From JAWWOW01 sp033851265 (GTDB lineage: Bacteria > Actinomycetota > Actinomycetes > JAWWOW01), in the NCBI GenBank assembly GCA_033851265.1, contig JAWWOW010000025.1, forward strand, positions 1 to 64,000: a stretch of DNA of 64,000 bases, given 5' to 3'. Position numbers and translations under genes: made by a program. The notes beneath the pieces are model-generated. The model was not told the origin of the DNA, ran no database searches, and saw nothing but the letters and a program-made list of their open reading frames with translations. Of the stretch, positions 43,069-51,536 are shown piece by piece; position 1 is the stretch's first letter, and each line of letters begins with the position of its first letter.

Positions 43069-45570
43069 ATGACCGAGACGGCACCACCGCAGGCGAGTGA
43101 CACCGCGCAGGAAGCGGTCAGCTATGACCCGCACGCGCTGCAGGAGAAGTGGCTGCCGGTCTGGGAGCAACTCGATCCGTTCCACGCGAACGAGGACTCC
43201 AGCGACGAGCGGCCGCGGCGCTACGTGCTCGACATGTTCCCGTACCCCTCTGGCGACCTGCACATCGGACATGCCGAGGCGTTTGCCATCGGCGATGTCG
43301 TCGCGCGCTACGCCAACCTGCGCGGCTTCAACGTGCTGCACCCAATCGGCTGGGACTCGTTCGGCCTGCCAGCGGAGAACGCCGCGATCAAACGCGGTAG
43401 CCATCCGGCGGACTGGACCTACGCGAACATCGAGACGCAGGCGGCGTCGTTCCAGCGTTATGCCGTCAGTTTCGACTGGTCGCGCCGGCTGCACACCTCG
43501 GATCCGGAGTACTACCGCTGGACGCAGTGGTTGTTCCTGCGCTTCTTCGAACGCGGCCTGGCCTACCGCAAGGCGAGCCCGGTCAATTGGTGTCCGGTGG
43601 ATCAGACCGTGTTGGCCAATGAACAGGTCATCGCCGGCAGGTGTGAGCGCTGTGGCGCCGAGGTCACCAAGCGCACCCTGACGCAGTGGTACTTCAAGAT
43701 CACCGAGTACGCCGAGCGGCTGCTGAACGACATGGAGCAGCTGGAAGGCGTTTGGCCCGAACGCGTGCTGACCATGCAGCGCAACTGGATCGGCAGGTCG
43801 GAGGGCGCGTACGTCGACTTCCGCATCGACAGTCGCGACGAGCCGGTCACGGTGTTCACGACCCGACCGGACACGTTGTGGGGCGCCACTTTCTTTGTCG
43901 TTGCGGTCGACTCTCCACTGGCGGACGAGCTGGTCGCTCCCGAGCAGCGCGCTGACTTCGAGGCTTACCGGGAGCAGGTACGCCGGCTGACGGACATCGA
44001 CCGGCTGTCCACCGAACGTGACAAGACGGGTGTCTTCCTGGGTCGGTACGCCGTCAACCCCGTGAACGGCGAAGCGTTGCCAGTGTGGGCCGCTGACTAC
44101 GTGCTGGCCGACTACGGCACCGGCGCCATCATGGCGGTCCCTGCACACGACCAGCGTGACTTGGAGTTTGCGCAGAAGTTCGGTCTGGACGTGCGCGTTG
44201 TCGTCGACACCGGCGAGCCACACCCGGGGGAGACCAACGTCGCGACAACCGGTGACGGGATGCTTATCAACTCCGGTCCACTGGACGGCCTGCGCAAGGA
44301 AGACGCCATCCGCACGGTCGTCGAGCTGCTGGAGCAGGGCGGCGACGGCACAGGTGCGATCAACTACCGGCTGCGTGACTGGTTGTTGTCACGCCAGCGA
44401 TTCTGGGGCGCACCGATCCCGATCGTGCACTGCGACACATGCGGTGAGGTGCCGGTGCCGGACGACCAGCTGCCGGTGTTGCTACCGGACCTGAGTGGTC
44501 AGGACTTGGCACCAAAGGGCACGTCGCCGTTGGCTGCTGCGACTGACTGGGTCAATGTGGCGTGCCCGAAGTGCGGCGCGCCTGCGCATCGCGACACCGA
44601 CACCATGGACACGTTCGTCGACTCGTCCTGGTATTTCCTGCGCTATTGCTCACCGACGTACACCGACGGACCCTTCGACGTCGAGGCAGTGCGTCGCTGG
44701 ATGCCTGTCGACCAGTACGTCGGCGGCGTCGAGCACGCGATCCTGCACCTGCTGTACTCGCGGTTTTTCACGAAGGTGCTCCACGACATGGGCATGGTCG
44801 ACTTCGTCGAACCGTTCACGGCGTTGGTCAACCAAGGCCAGGTGATCAACCAGGGCAAGGCGATGTCCAAATCGCTGGGCAACGGCGTCGATCTGGGTGA
44901 GGAGATCGCGAAGCACGGGGTCGACGCGATCCGGCTGACCATGGTGTTCGCCGGACCTCCCGAGGACGACATCGACTGGGCCGACATGTCGCCGTCGGGC
45001 TCGGTGAAGTTCTTGGCTCGCGCGCTGCGTCTGATGAGCGATGTCGCGAGCGAGCGCGGTGTCGACCCGGCCGGGGGAGATGTCGAGCTGCGTCGCGTCA
45101 CGCACCGGACAGTCAATGATGTGACGGAGCTGATCGACGCGTTCCGGTTCAACGTTGCCGTGGCGCGGTTGATGGAGTTGGTCAACGCCGCGCGCAAGAC
45201 GGTCGACAGCGGCGCCGGTGGCAGTGACCCCGCCGTACGTGAGGCGGCCGAGGCGCTGGCCATCATGCTGAGCCTGTTCGCGCCGTACACCGCCGAAGAG
45301 GGCTGGTCGCGTCTGGGCTTCGAGCCGACCGTCGCCACGGCTAGCTGGCCGACCGTCGACCCTGCACTGCTCGTGCAGGACACAGTCACGTGTGTTGTTC
45401 AGGTCGCGGGCAAGGTACGCGATCGGCTCGAGGTGCCGCCATCGATCGGCGAGGACGAGCTGCGCGAGCTGGCGCTGAACGCTGACGGAGTACGTCGAGC
45501 CCTGGATGGACGAGGTATCCGCACGGTGATCGTGCGCGCCCCGAAGCTCGTCAACGTCGTACCGGAGTGA
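43069..45570 (+). CDS. leuS: Leucyl-tRNA synthetase
   Basis: Class I synthetase that charges tRNA-Leu, 833 residues, the usual length for bacterial LeuRS. HIGH is seen in YPSGDLHIGHAEAF near 60-73 and KMSKS in KAMSKSLGNGV near 600; the editing (CP1) domain lies at about 230-420 with TTRPDTLWGATF and the VPAHDQRD segment. A zinc-like CDTCGEV/CPKCGAP pair is present at about 455-510. ATG 43069 follows a GGGAACGAG site. Possibly controlled by the attenuator upstream. Confidence 0.97.
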   Translation: MTETAPPQASDTAQEAVSYDPHALQEKWLPVWEQLDPFHANEDSSDERPRRYVLDMFPYPSGDLHIGHAEAFAIGDVVARYANLRGFNVLHPIGWDSFGLPAENAAIKRGSHPADWTYANIETQAASFQRYAVSFDWSRRLHTSDPEYYRWTQWLFLRFFERGLAYRKASPVNWCPVDQTVLANEQVIAGRCERCGAEVTKRTLTQWYFKITEYAERLLNDMEQLEGVWPERVLTMQRNWIGRSEGAYVDFRIDSRDEPVTVFTTRPDTLWGATFFVVAVDSPLADELVAPEQRADFEAYREQVRRLTDIDRLSTERDKTGVFLGRYAVNPVNGEALPVWAADYVLADYGTGAIMAVPAHDQRDLEFAQKFGLDVRVVVDTGEPHPGETNVATTGDGMLINSGPLDGLRKEDAIRTVVELLEQGGDGTGAINYRLRDWLLSRQRFWGAPIPIVHCDTCGEVPVPDDQLPVLLPDLSGQDLAPKGTSPLAAATDWVNVACPKCGAPAHRDTDTMDTFVDSSWYFLRYCSPTYTDGPFDVEAVRRWMPVDQYVGGVEHAILHLLYSRFFTKVLHDMGMVDFVEPFTALVNQGQVINQGKAMSKSLGNGVDLGEEIAKHGVDAIRLTMVFAGPPEDDIDWADMSPSGSVKFLARALRLMSDVASERGVDPAGGDVELRRVTHRTVNDVTELIDAFRFNVAVARLMELVNAARKTVDSGAGGSDPAVREAAEALAIMLSLFAPYTAEEGWSRLGFEPTVATASWPTVDPALLVQDTVTCVVQVAGKVRDRLEVPPSIGEDELRELALNADGVRRALDGRGIRTVIVRAPKLVNVVPE

Positions 45571-45571
45571 C

Positions 45572-46420
45572 GTGACTGCCCGGGTCGCTGTCGTCACGGA
45601 CTCGACGGCGTACCTGCCGGACGGCGCTGCTGAAGAAAACGATGTGCGCGTCGTACCCCTTCAGGTGACGATCGGCGATCGCCACGGCGATGAAGGCATC
45701 GACATCGGACCCACCGACGTAGAACAGGCGCTGCGCAACCGCGGGGTCGTGATGCAGACGTCCCGGCCATCACCGCTTCGGTTCCGCGAGGTGTACGACG
45801 CGGCGATCGCCGATGGTGCAGCAGGGATCGTGGTGATCACGATCTCCGCCGCGCTCTCGGGCACCCTTGAGTCCGCAGAGATCGCTGGCAAGGAATGCGG
45901 TGTCGAGGTACACGCCGTGGACTCGCGATCAACGGCGATGGGTCTTGGCTTCGCGGTGCTGGCGGCTGCCCGGGTCGCCGCCGGTGGAGCGTCGGCAGCA
46001 GACGTCGCTGCGCGTGCAACAACGGTGGCCGCCGAGACCCGCACGCTGTTCTGCGTGGCCACGCTCGAGAACCTGCGCCGCGGCGGCCGGATCGGTGCTG
46101 TTCGCGCGCTGGTCGGCACGGCCTTGTCGGTCAAACCGATCCTGCACATCAAGGACGGCGAGATCGGCTTGCTCGAGAAGGTTCGGACGGCATCGCGAGC
46201 GCGGGCGCGCCTCGTCGACCTCGCGGTCGAGGCCGCGGGTGATCGCTTGGTTGATGTTGCCCTGCATTACGTGACAAGTGATGCGCCGCCCGACGAGGTG
46301 GCGAATCAGTTACGCGAGCGGCTCCCCAAGCTTCGCTCGCTGGTCACCTCACCGCTGGGAGCGGCCATCGCAACGCACGTCGGCTCGGGTGTTGTCGGCG
46401 TGGTCGTCGCGCCCGCCTAG
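45572..46420 (+). CDS. DegV family fatty-acid binding protein
   Basis: A 282-residue DegV protein: VVTDSTAYLP at the N-terminus, TSRPSPLRFREVYD near 62, ITISAALSGTLESAEIA and LENLRRGGRIG with the C-terminal KPIL motif. DegV/FakB proteins bind a fatty acid; in Firmicutes they present it to FakA kinase. GTG start one base after the leuS stop. Its place before comEA matches mycobacterial gene order. Confidence 0.9.
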   Translation: MTARVAVVTDSTAYLPDGAAEENDVRVVPLQVTIGDRHGDEGIDIGPTDVEQALRNRGVVMQTSRPSPLRFREVYDAAIADGAAGIVVITISAALSGTLESAEIAGKECGVEVHAVDSRSTAMGLGFAVLAAARVAAGGASAADVAARATTVAAETRTLFCVATLENLRRGGRIGAVRALVGTALSVKPILHIKDGEIGLLEKVRTASRARARLVDLAVEAAGDRLVDVALHYVTSDAPPDEVANQLRERLPKLRSLVTSPLGAAIATHVGSGVVGVVVAPA

Positions 46421-46505
46421 CGCTGTCCACATCTGTTCGATCTCCGTGTCCCCAGATCGACTGCCGCGAGGGCCACGGCACTGAAGTGCCGCCTAACGTC
46501 AGCCG

Positions 46506-47294
46506 GTGTTCCGACTTGCGTCGCGTCAGCGACTGACACCGGAGGAGGTCGCTGCTGTCCATGCCCGGCTTGCCACCCTCGGTTTCACTCCGTCGGACGG
46601 CGAGCCGGTCGTGACAGGCGGTTGGGTCCCCGACAGCACGCCGTCATCCGACGACGCGTCACAGCCGCAGCACTCGCCACCGGCTAGGCCCACCGTCGCC
46701 GGTCTGCTGGAACGGATCACCGTGCGGCCGGCAGCCGCCGTTGGCCTGGTCGCGATTGCGATCATCGGCGTGGTGATCGCCGCTGTCATCGCGTGGAACG
46801 CCCGCGCTCGACCGGTGACATCCGTGGCGCCACCCGCTTTCGCCGCCCCCAGTGCGTCACCGCGTGCTGCTGCGGTTGTCGTGGTCGATGTCGCCGGCAA
46901 GGTTCGTCGCCCAGGTCTGGTCACGCTTCCCACGGGCTCGCGCGTTGCTGACGCACTGCGCGCCGCCGGCGGTGTAAAGCCAGGGACCGACCTGACGTCG
47001 TTGAACCTCGCCCGCAAGCTCGTCGACGGCGAGCAGATCGTCGTCGGCACGCCAGCATCTGCCGCACTCGCGCCATCGACAGCCGCAGGCTCGACAACCG
47101 GTGGTGTGGTCGACCTCAACGCTGCCACCGTCGCCGACTTCGACACGCTCCCTGGCATCGGGCCAGTCCTCGCCCAACGCATCGTCGACTGGCGCACGAC
47201 GCACGGTGGATTCACCGACGTCACCCAACTCCGGCAGGTCAGTGGCATCGGGGAGAGCAAGTACGCCCAGCTGAAGGACCTGGTTCGGGTATGA
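46506..47294 (+). CDS. comEA: ComEA-like DNA uptake protein
   Basis: A cytoplasmic N-terminus, a membrane helix (about 79-97), an extracytoplasmic SLBB domain (VVDVAGKVRRPGLVTLP, 128-185) and a C-terminal double helix-hairpin-helix (DLNAATVADFDTLPGIGP, about 202-262) that binds double-stranded DNA. In competent bacteria ComEA takes up DNA to ComEC. GTG start; its stop overlaps comEC by four bases (ATGA). Whether this organism is competent is not shown by these genes alone. Confidence 0.9.
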   Translation: MFRLASRQRLTPEEVAAVHARLATLGFTPSDGEPVVTGGWVPDSTPSSDDASQPQHSPPARPTVAGLLERITVRPAAAVGLVAIAIIGVVIAAVIAWNARARPVTSVAPPAFAAPSASPRAAAVVVVDVAGKVRRPGLVTLPTGSRVADALRAAGGVKPGTDLTSLNLARKLVDGEQIVVGTPASAALAPSTAAGSTTGGVVDLNAATVADFDTLPGIGPVLAQRIVDWRTTHGGFTDVTQLRQVSGIGESKYAQLKDLVRV

Positions 47295-49966
47295 GCGGCG
47301 GCCCTACGGCGCGCGACGTCCGCCTCATCGCACCGGCAGGTGCAGCCTGGCTCGGTGCCGTGCTCGGCGGCTTCGTGCCGCTGCGGCCGGCGTTGTGCGT
47401 CGCCGGTCTGCTTGTGCTGCTCGCTCCCGTCGCCTGCCTGCGGCGTAGCGCTCTCGCGGTCGTCGTGGCCGTCGCACTGGCGTCGGGCGCCGCGGCGATC
47501 TTCGTTGCCGGGATCCGATCGCCGACAGCCATCGCGGGCTCGCTGACTTCATTGGCTGACCGCCACGCCACGGTGGTTGTCGCCGCCGTCGTTCGTGATG
47601 ATCCGCAGGTACGACGCGGACGGGCCCGCGGGACGGTGCGCGCGCCTACCTTGATTCTGGTCGCCGCGTCGACGCGCGACGTTCGCGCTGACACGACTCA
47701 CATCAGGGTTCGCGTCCCGATCCTCATCATCGCGACAGGACCAGGGTGGACGTCGCTGCTTCCGAGTCAGCACGTCACCGTGGCAGGTCGACTGACTCCA
47801 GCGCAGAGCAGCGACCAGGTCGCCGCCACGCTCTTTGCCCGCGGCCCGCCGGAGCAGGTCGGGCCTCCGTCGTTACTGCAGCGCGTCGCCGGTCGGCTGC
47901 GTGCCGGTTTGCGCGACGCTGCCGCACCGTTGCCGTCGGACGAACGCGGCTTGTTACCCGGGCTCGTCGATGGTGACGTCAGCAGGTTGAACGACGACGT
48001 GCGTGACAACTTTCGTACGACGGGACTCACGCACTTGACAGCCGTCAGCGGGGCAAACGTCGCCATCGTCGCCGCGGCCGCCCTTGGTCTCGCGCGTGCC
48101 ATCGGGCTGGGCCTGCGCGGACGAGCTGGCTTCGCCGCACTCGCCGTGCTGGGCTTCGTGATCCTCGCGCGCCCCTCGCCGAGTGTGCTGCGCGCGGCGG
48201 CGATGGGGTTGATCGGGCTAGCGGCATTGACCGGTGGACGCCGGGTCGGCCTGCCCGTGTTATCGGCCACCGTGTTGGTGCTCGTCCTGGTCGACCCGGC
48301 ATTGGCCATCACGGACGGCTTCGCGTTGTCCGTGCTCGCAACGGGTGCGCTGCTCACGCTCGCCCCACACCTGCGTGACCGCATCGGCGCCCGGGCACGG
48401 TGGGCGCCGCAGTGGACGGTCGACGCAACGGCGGTTGCACTGGCGGCGCAAATCGCGACCGCGCCGTACATCGCCCTGCGGTTCGCTCGGCTCAGCCTGA
48501 TCTCAGTTGTCGCCAACTTGCTCGCGGCGCCGGCCGTTGCCCCGGCAACCATCCTGGGGGTTCTCGCGGCTGTGTTGGCGCCAGTCGTGTTGCCGGTCGC
48601 GCACGTCGTGGGTGTCGTCGCTGGCGTCCCCACCGGCTGGCTGGTCGTGGTGGCGCGGATCGGTGCGGACCTGCCCGGAGCATCCATCGGTTGGCCGCGT
48701 GGAGCTACCGGACTAGTGGCACTGCTGGGTGTCGTCGTGGCCGCGATCATTGTGGCGCGACGTCAGGCAGCGCGGCGGCCAGCGGCGGCGATGTTTGCCG
48801 GCGTCATCGTGGGTATCGCCGCGATTCATGTGATCCCGTCGCAATGGCCGCCGCGCGACTGGGCGATGGTTGTCTGCGATGTCGGTCAGGGCGACGCTGT
48901 CGCGGTGCGCACCGCTCCGGGAGAAGCCGTGCTCTTCGACACGGGTCCCGACCCAGTGGCTGTCGACCGGTGCTTGCGCAAACTCGGTGTTCGCCGGTTG
49001 CCGCTCGTCTTGCTGACGCACTTCCACGCCGACCATGTCGAGGGTCTGCCCGGCGTACTCCGCCATCGCGCAGTCGGCGAGCTCGACGTCGGGCCACTCG
49101 ACGAACCGCCCGAGGAACATCTGCGGGTCGCGACCTGGGCCAAGGCACGCCGCATTCCCATCCATGCCGTCGTCCCAGGTGAGCTGCGATCCGTCGGTGC
49201 CGTGACGTGGGAGGTGGTGGCGCCGATGCACGAGTTTCGGGGGACCAACTCAGACCCGAACAATTCATCGATCGTCGCGCGGGTCTCTGCGCCTGGGTTC
49301 ACTGCAATGCTCACCGGCGATGTCGAGCCTCCCGCCCAAGCGGATCTGCTCGACAACCACGTTCCGCTACAAGCCGACTTCCTGAAGATCCCGCACCACG
49401 GTTCGTCGCATCAGGAGCCACAATTCCTCGCTGCGGTACAGCCACGCATCGCGGTCGCCTCTGTCGGCGCCGGCAACAGCTACGGGCATCCCGCCGCCTC
49501 CACGCTCGAGGTTCTTCGAGCTGCCGGTGCGCAGGTATTTCGCACCGACCACGACGGCGGCGTCGCGATCACGATGAGGTCCGGCAAGCTCGTGGCCATG
49601 GCCGAGCGCGGCCGGGGCAGCCCACCACTGACCGTCGCAGGGGCGGTGCCCGCCGCGGGGCGTGTAACGATGGCTCTATGTGCCCGGCGTCCCGAGTCCC
49701 GCCACTCACGCTCGTCGTGGGCGACGAGGCCGTCCTCGTCGAACGCGCGATTGCCGAGGTGGTTGCGGCGGCGCGTGCCGCGGATCCGGACACCGACGTC
49801 GTCCAGGTCGAGCCGGAGGCACTGGCTGAGACGGACCTCGCCGTGCTGTTCTCGCCGTCGCTGTTCGGTGAGCGGCGCGTCGTCGTCCTGCGGGCCATCC
49901 AAGATGCTGCCGCTGATGGCTCGAAGCGCGCGCTTGCGGCGATCGCTGGGGCCCCCGAAGAGTTGA
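47291..49966 (+). CDS. comEC: ComEC/Rec2-like DNA channel with out-of-frame-looking tail
   Basis: A polytopic membrane protein with an N-terminal DUF4131 region, the Competence domain (HLTAVSGANVAIVAAAALG near 250, many helices to about 500) and a metallo-beta-lactamase domain (GQGDAVAV, LTHFHADHVEGLPG near 575, PHHGS). It should carry single-stranded DNA into the cell. Family sequence ends near residue 780. The last 95 codons (after about 49626) overlap holA by 289 bases and are Arg/Ser-rich and unlike the family. A TGA in another frame lies at 49629, so a small frameshift, real or a sequencing error, may have removed the normal stop. Confidence 0.85.
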   Translation: MSGGPTARDVRLIAPAGAAWLGAVLGGFVPLRPALCVAGLLVLLAPVACLRRSALAVVVAVALASGAAAIFVAGIRSPTAIAGSLTSLADRHATVVVAAVVRDDPQVRRGRARGTVRAPTLILVAASTRDVRADTTHIRVRVPILIIATGPGWTSLLPSQHVTVAGRLTPAQSSDQVAATLFARGPPEQVGPPSLLQRVAGRLRAGLRDAAAPLPSDERGLLPGLVDGDVSRLNDDVRDNFRTTGLTHLTAVSGANVAIVAAAALGLARAIGLGLRGRAGFAALAVLGFVILARPSPSVLRAAAMGLIGLAALTGGRRVGLPVLSATVLVLVLVDPALAITDGFALSVLATGALLTLAPHLRDRIGARARWAPQWTVDATAVALAAQIATAPYIALRFARLSLISVVANLLAAPAVAPATILGVLAAVLAPVVLPVAHVVGVVAGVPTGWLVVVARIGADLPGASIGWPRGATGLVALLGVVVAAIIVARRQAARRPAAAMFAGVIVGIAAIHVIPSQWPPRDWAMVVCDVGQGDAVAVRTAPGEAVLFDTGPDPVAVDRCLRKLGVRRLPLVLLTHFHADHVEGLPGVLRHRAVGELDVGPLDEPPEEHLRVATWAKARRIPIHAVVPGELRSVGAVTWEVVAPMHEFRGTNSDPNNSSIVARVSAPGFTAMLTGDVEPPAQADLLDNHVPLQADFLKIPHHGSSHQEPQFLAAVQPRIAVASVGAGNSYGHPAASTLEVLRAAGAQVFRTDHDGGVAITMRSGKLVAMAERGRGSPPLTVAGAVPAAGRVTMALCARRPESRHSRSSWATRPSSSNARLPRWLRRRVPRIRTPTSSRSSRRHWLRRTSPCCSRRRCSVSGASSSCGPSKMLPLMARSARLRRSLGPPKS

Positions 49967-50649
49967 GCGTGGTCGTCGTCCATGCGGGTGGAAACAAGGG
50001 CAAGGCCCTGCTGAAGGAGCTCGCAGAGCGCAACGCGGTGCGGGTCGAGTGCCCGCGCATCACCAAATATCGCGACCGGCTCGAGTTCGTGCAGCGGGAG
50101 GTACGCCGCGCCGGCGGCGCGATCACCGAGCCGGCAGCCCGCGCCATTCTCGAAGCAGTGGGCAGTGATTTGCGCGAGCTGGCGATGGCCTGCGCGCAGC
50201 TCGTGTCGGACACGGGCGGCAACATCGACGTCGACGCAGTGGTGCGCTACCACGGGACGCCGGCGGAGGTCACCGGCTTCGCCGTCGCCGATGCCGCTGT
50301 CGACGGTGACACGAGTGCCGCGCTCGCTCAGTTGCGATGGGCACTCGCCACCGGGGTCTCGCCCGTCCTCGTGACGAGTGCGCTCGCCGGCGGCGTGCGA
50401 CAGATCGCCCGCGTGGCGTCCGCGACTCGCGGTGCGCGCACCGCTGACCTTGCGCGCGACCTCGGCATGCCACCGTGGAAGGTGGAGCGCGTGCAACGGC
50501 AGGCACGCGGGTGGGGACCAGACGGGATCGCCGTTGCGCTCGCCGCAATCGCGGATGCCGACGCTGCGGTCAAAGGTGCCGGCGTCGATCCGGCGTACGC
50601 ACTGGAACGAGTCGTCCTCACGATCGCGGACGCACGGGTGGCCAAGTGA
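49678..50649 (+). CDS. holA: DNA polymerase III delta subunit
   Basis: The clamp-loader delta subunit, 323 residues, usual size. Seen are an N-terminal strand LTLVVGDEAVLVERAIAEVV, FSPSLFGERRVVVLR near 58-72, an ITKYRDRLEFVQRE unit and a C-terminal helical collar domain. It opens the sliding clamp. ATG 49678 is preferred because it gives the standard N-terminus. It overlaps the extended comEC frame and ends in a GTGA overlap with the next gene. Confidence 0.9.
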   Translation: MCPASRVPPLTLVVGDEAVLVERAIAEVVAAARAADPDTDVVQVEPEALAETDLAVLFSPSLFGERRVVVLRAIQDAAADGSKRALAAIAGAPEELSVVVVHAGGNKGKALLKELAERNAVRVECPRITKYRDRLEFVQREVRRAGGAITEPAARAILEAVGSDLRELAMACAQLVSDTGGNIDVDAVVRYHGTPAEVTGFAVADAAVDGDTSAALAQLRWALATGVSPVLVTSALAGGVRQIARVASATRGARTADLARDLGMPPWKVERVQRQARGWGPDGIAVALAAIADADAAVKGAGVDPAYALERVVLTIADARVAK

Positions 50650-51161
50650 ACGCTCCACCATTGCGATCCAAAACGCCGTTGTACTCCCGGCTGCTTCGGC
50701 TCAAGCACGTGCATCCGAACAGCTGGCAGCGGGCGGTGCTGGGGGAGGGCGCGATCGCCGTCGGCGGTGTGCTCGTCCTCGCCGACCTCGCCAGCCTGTG
50801 GGTGTTGCCGGCGTTGCCCCTCACGGTTGCCGCTGTCGTCAAGGGTCATGACGTGCTTGCGGGGCTCATCGCACAAGGGCAGCCGCGCCAGGTTGAGAGC
50901 ATCGAGGCAGTGACCGTCGAGGCCGACAGCGCGCCGTTCGATATTGGCGAGGACTTCGAGATCCCCGAGCAGACGATCGCGCCCGAGGCACCGCATCAGC
51001 CGGACCCGGTGGTTGCGAAGGTCTTCGCGGATGTGTTCGAGGAGTCGTCCGTCGTGCGCGTCATCCCGGCGTCGCCCAGGCGGGCGGCTGCTCGACCCGG
51101 AGCGGCCGCAGCGCGTGCGCAGGCAACAGCCAGCCGACCCCGACGTAAGGCCGACGGCTAG
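50646..51161 (+). CDS. Hypothetical membrane-associated protein
   Basis: A 171-residue protein with a hydrophobic stretch (about 29-62: AIAVGGVLVLADLASLWVLPALPL) that could be one or two membrane helices, an acidic middle and an Ala/Arg-rich tail. GTG 50646 overlaps the holA stop, so it is coupled to holA. I know no function. Confidence 0.6.
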   Translation: MNAPPLRSKTPLYSRLLRLKHVHPNSWQRAVLGEGAIAVGGVLVLADLASLWVLPALPLTVAAVVKGHDVLAGLIAQGQPRQVESIEAVTVEADSAPFDIGEDFEIPEQTIAPEAPHQPDPVVAKVFADVFEESSVVRVIPASPRRAAARPGAAAARAQATASRPRRKADG

Positions 51162-51167
51162 CGGGAG

Positions 51168-51437
51168 TTACTTGCTGGCGACCTTGGCGAGGCGGTGGGC
51201 CATCGCCGACTTCTTGTTTGCGGCTTGGTTCTCGTGGATGACGCCCTTGCTTGCGGCCTTGTCGAGGGCCCGGGAGGCCTCGCGGAGCAACGTCGTGGCC
51301 TCGTCGGCGTTGCCGGCGTCAGCAGCCGCGCGGAACTTGCGGACCGACGTCTTCAGCGACGACTTCACGGTCTTGTTGCGCAGGCGCGCCGCCTCGTTGG
51401 TGCGGATGCGCTTGATCTGAGACTTGATGTTGGCCAC
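51168..51437 (-). CDS. rpsT: 30S ribosomal protein S20
   Basis: A small basic helical protein with the S20 pattern: MANIKSQIKRIRTNEAARLRNK at the start and AMAHRLAKVASK at the end. 89 residues, usual. It binds 16S rRNA early in 30S assembly. Placed on the opposite strand next to lepA, 99 bases from its start, as in other actinobacteria. Confidence 0.96.
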   Translation of the reverse strand: MANIKSQIKRIRTNEAARLRNKTVKSSLKTSVRKFRAAADAGNADEATTLLREASRALDKAASKGVIHENQAANKKSAMAHRLAKVASK

Positions 51438-51536
51438 GCGTCAGAACCTCGAAAACACTCGGAAGGGTGCACGCCCGGAGAGAGCACCAGCGTGCGGAAC
51501 GCCCTGAGGATATCAGCCGCGTGGAACCATGGAGGC

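Noticed and set aside
49207..49677. Upstream extension of holA in the same frame
   Set aside because: Overlaps the metallo-beta-lactamase domain of comEC and reads low-complexity; ATG 49678 gives the standard HolA N-terminus.
49480..50661. Long minus-strand frame (393 codons) across comEC end and holA
   Set aside because: Lies opposite holA, which has clear family motifs; the composition is typical of a GC-rich shadow.
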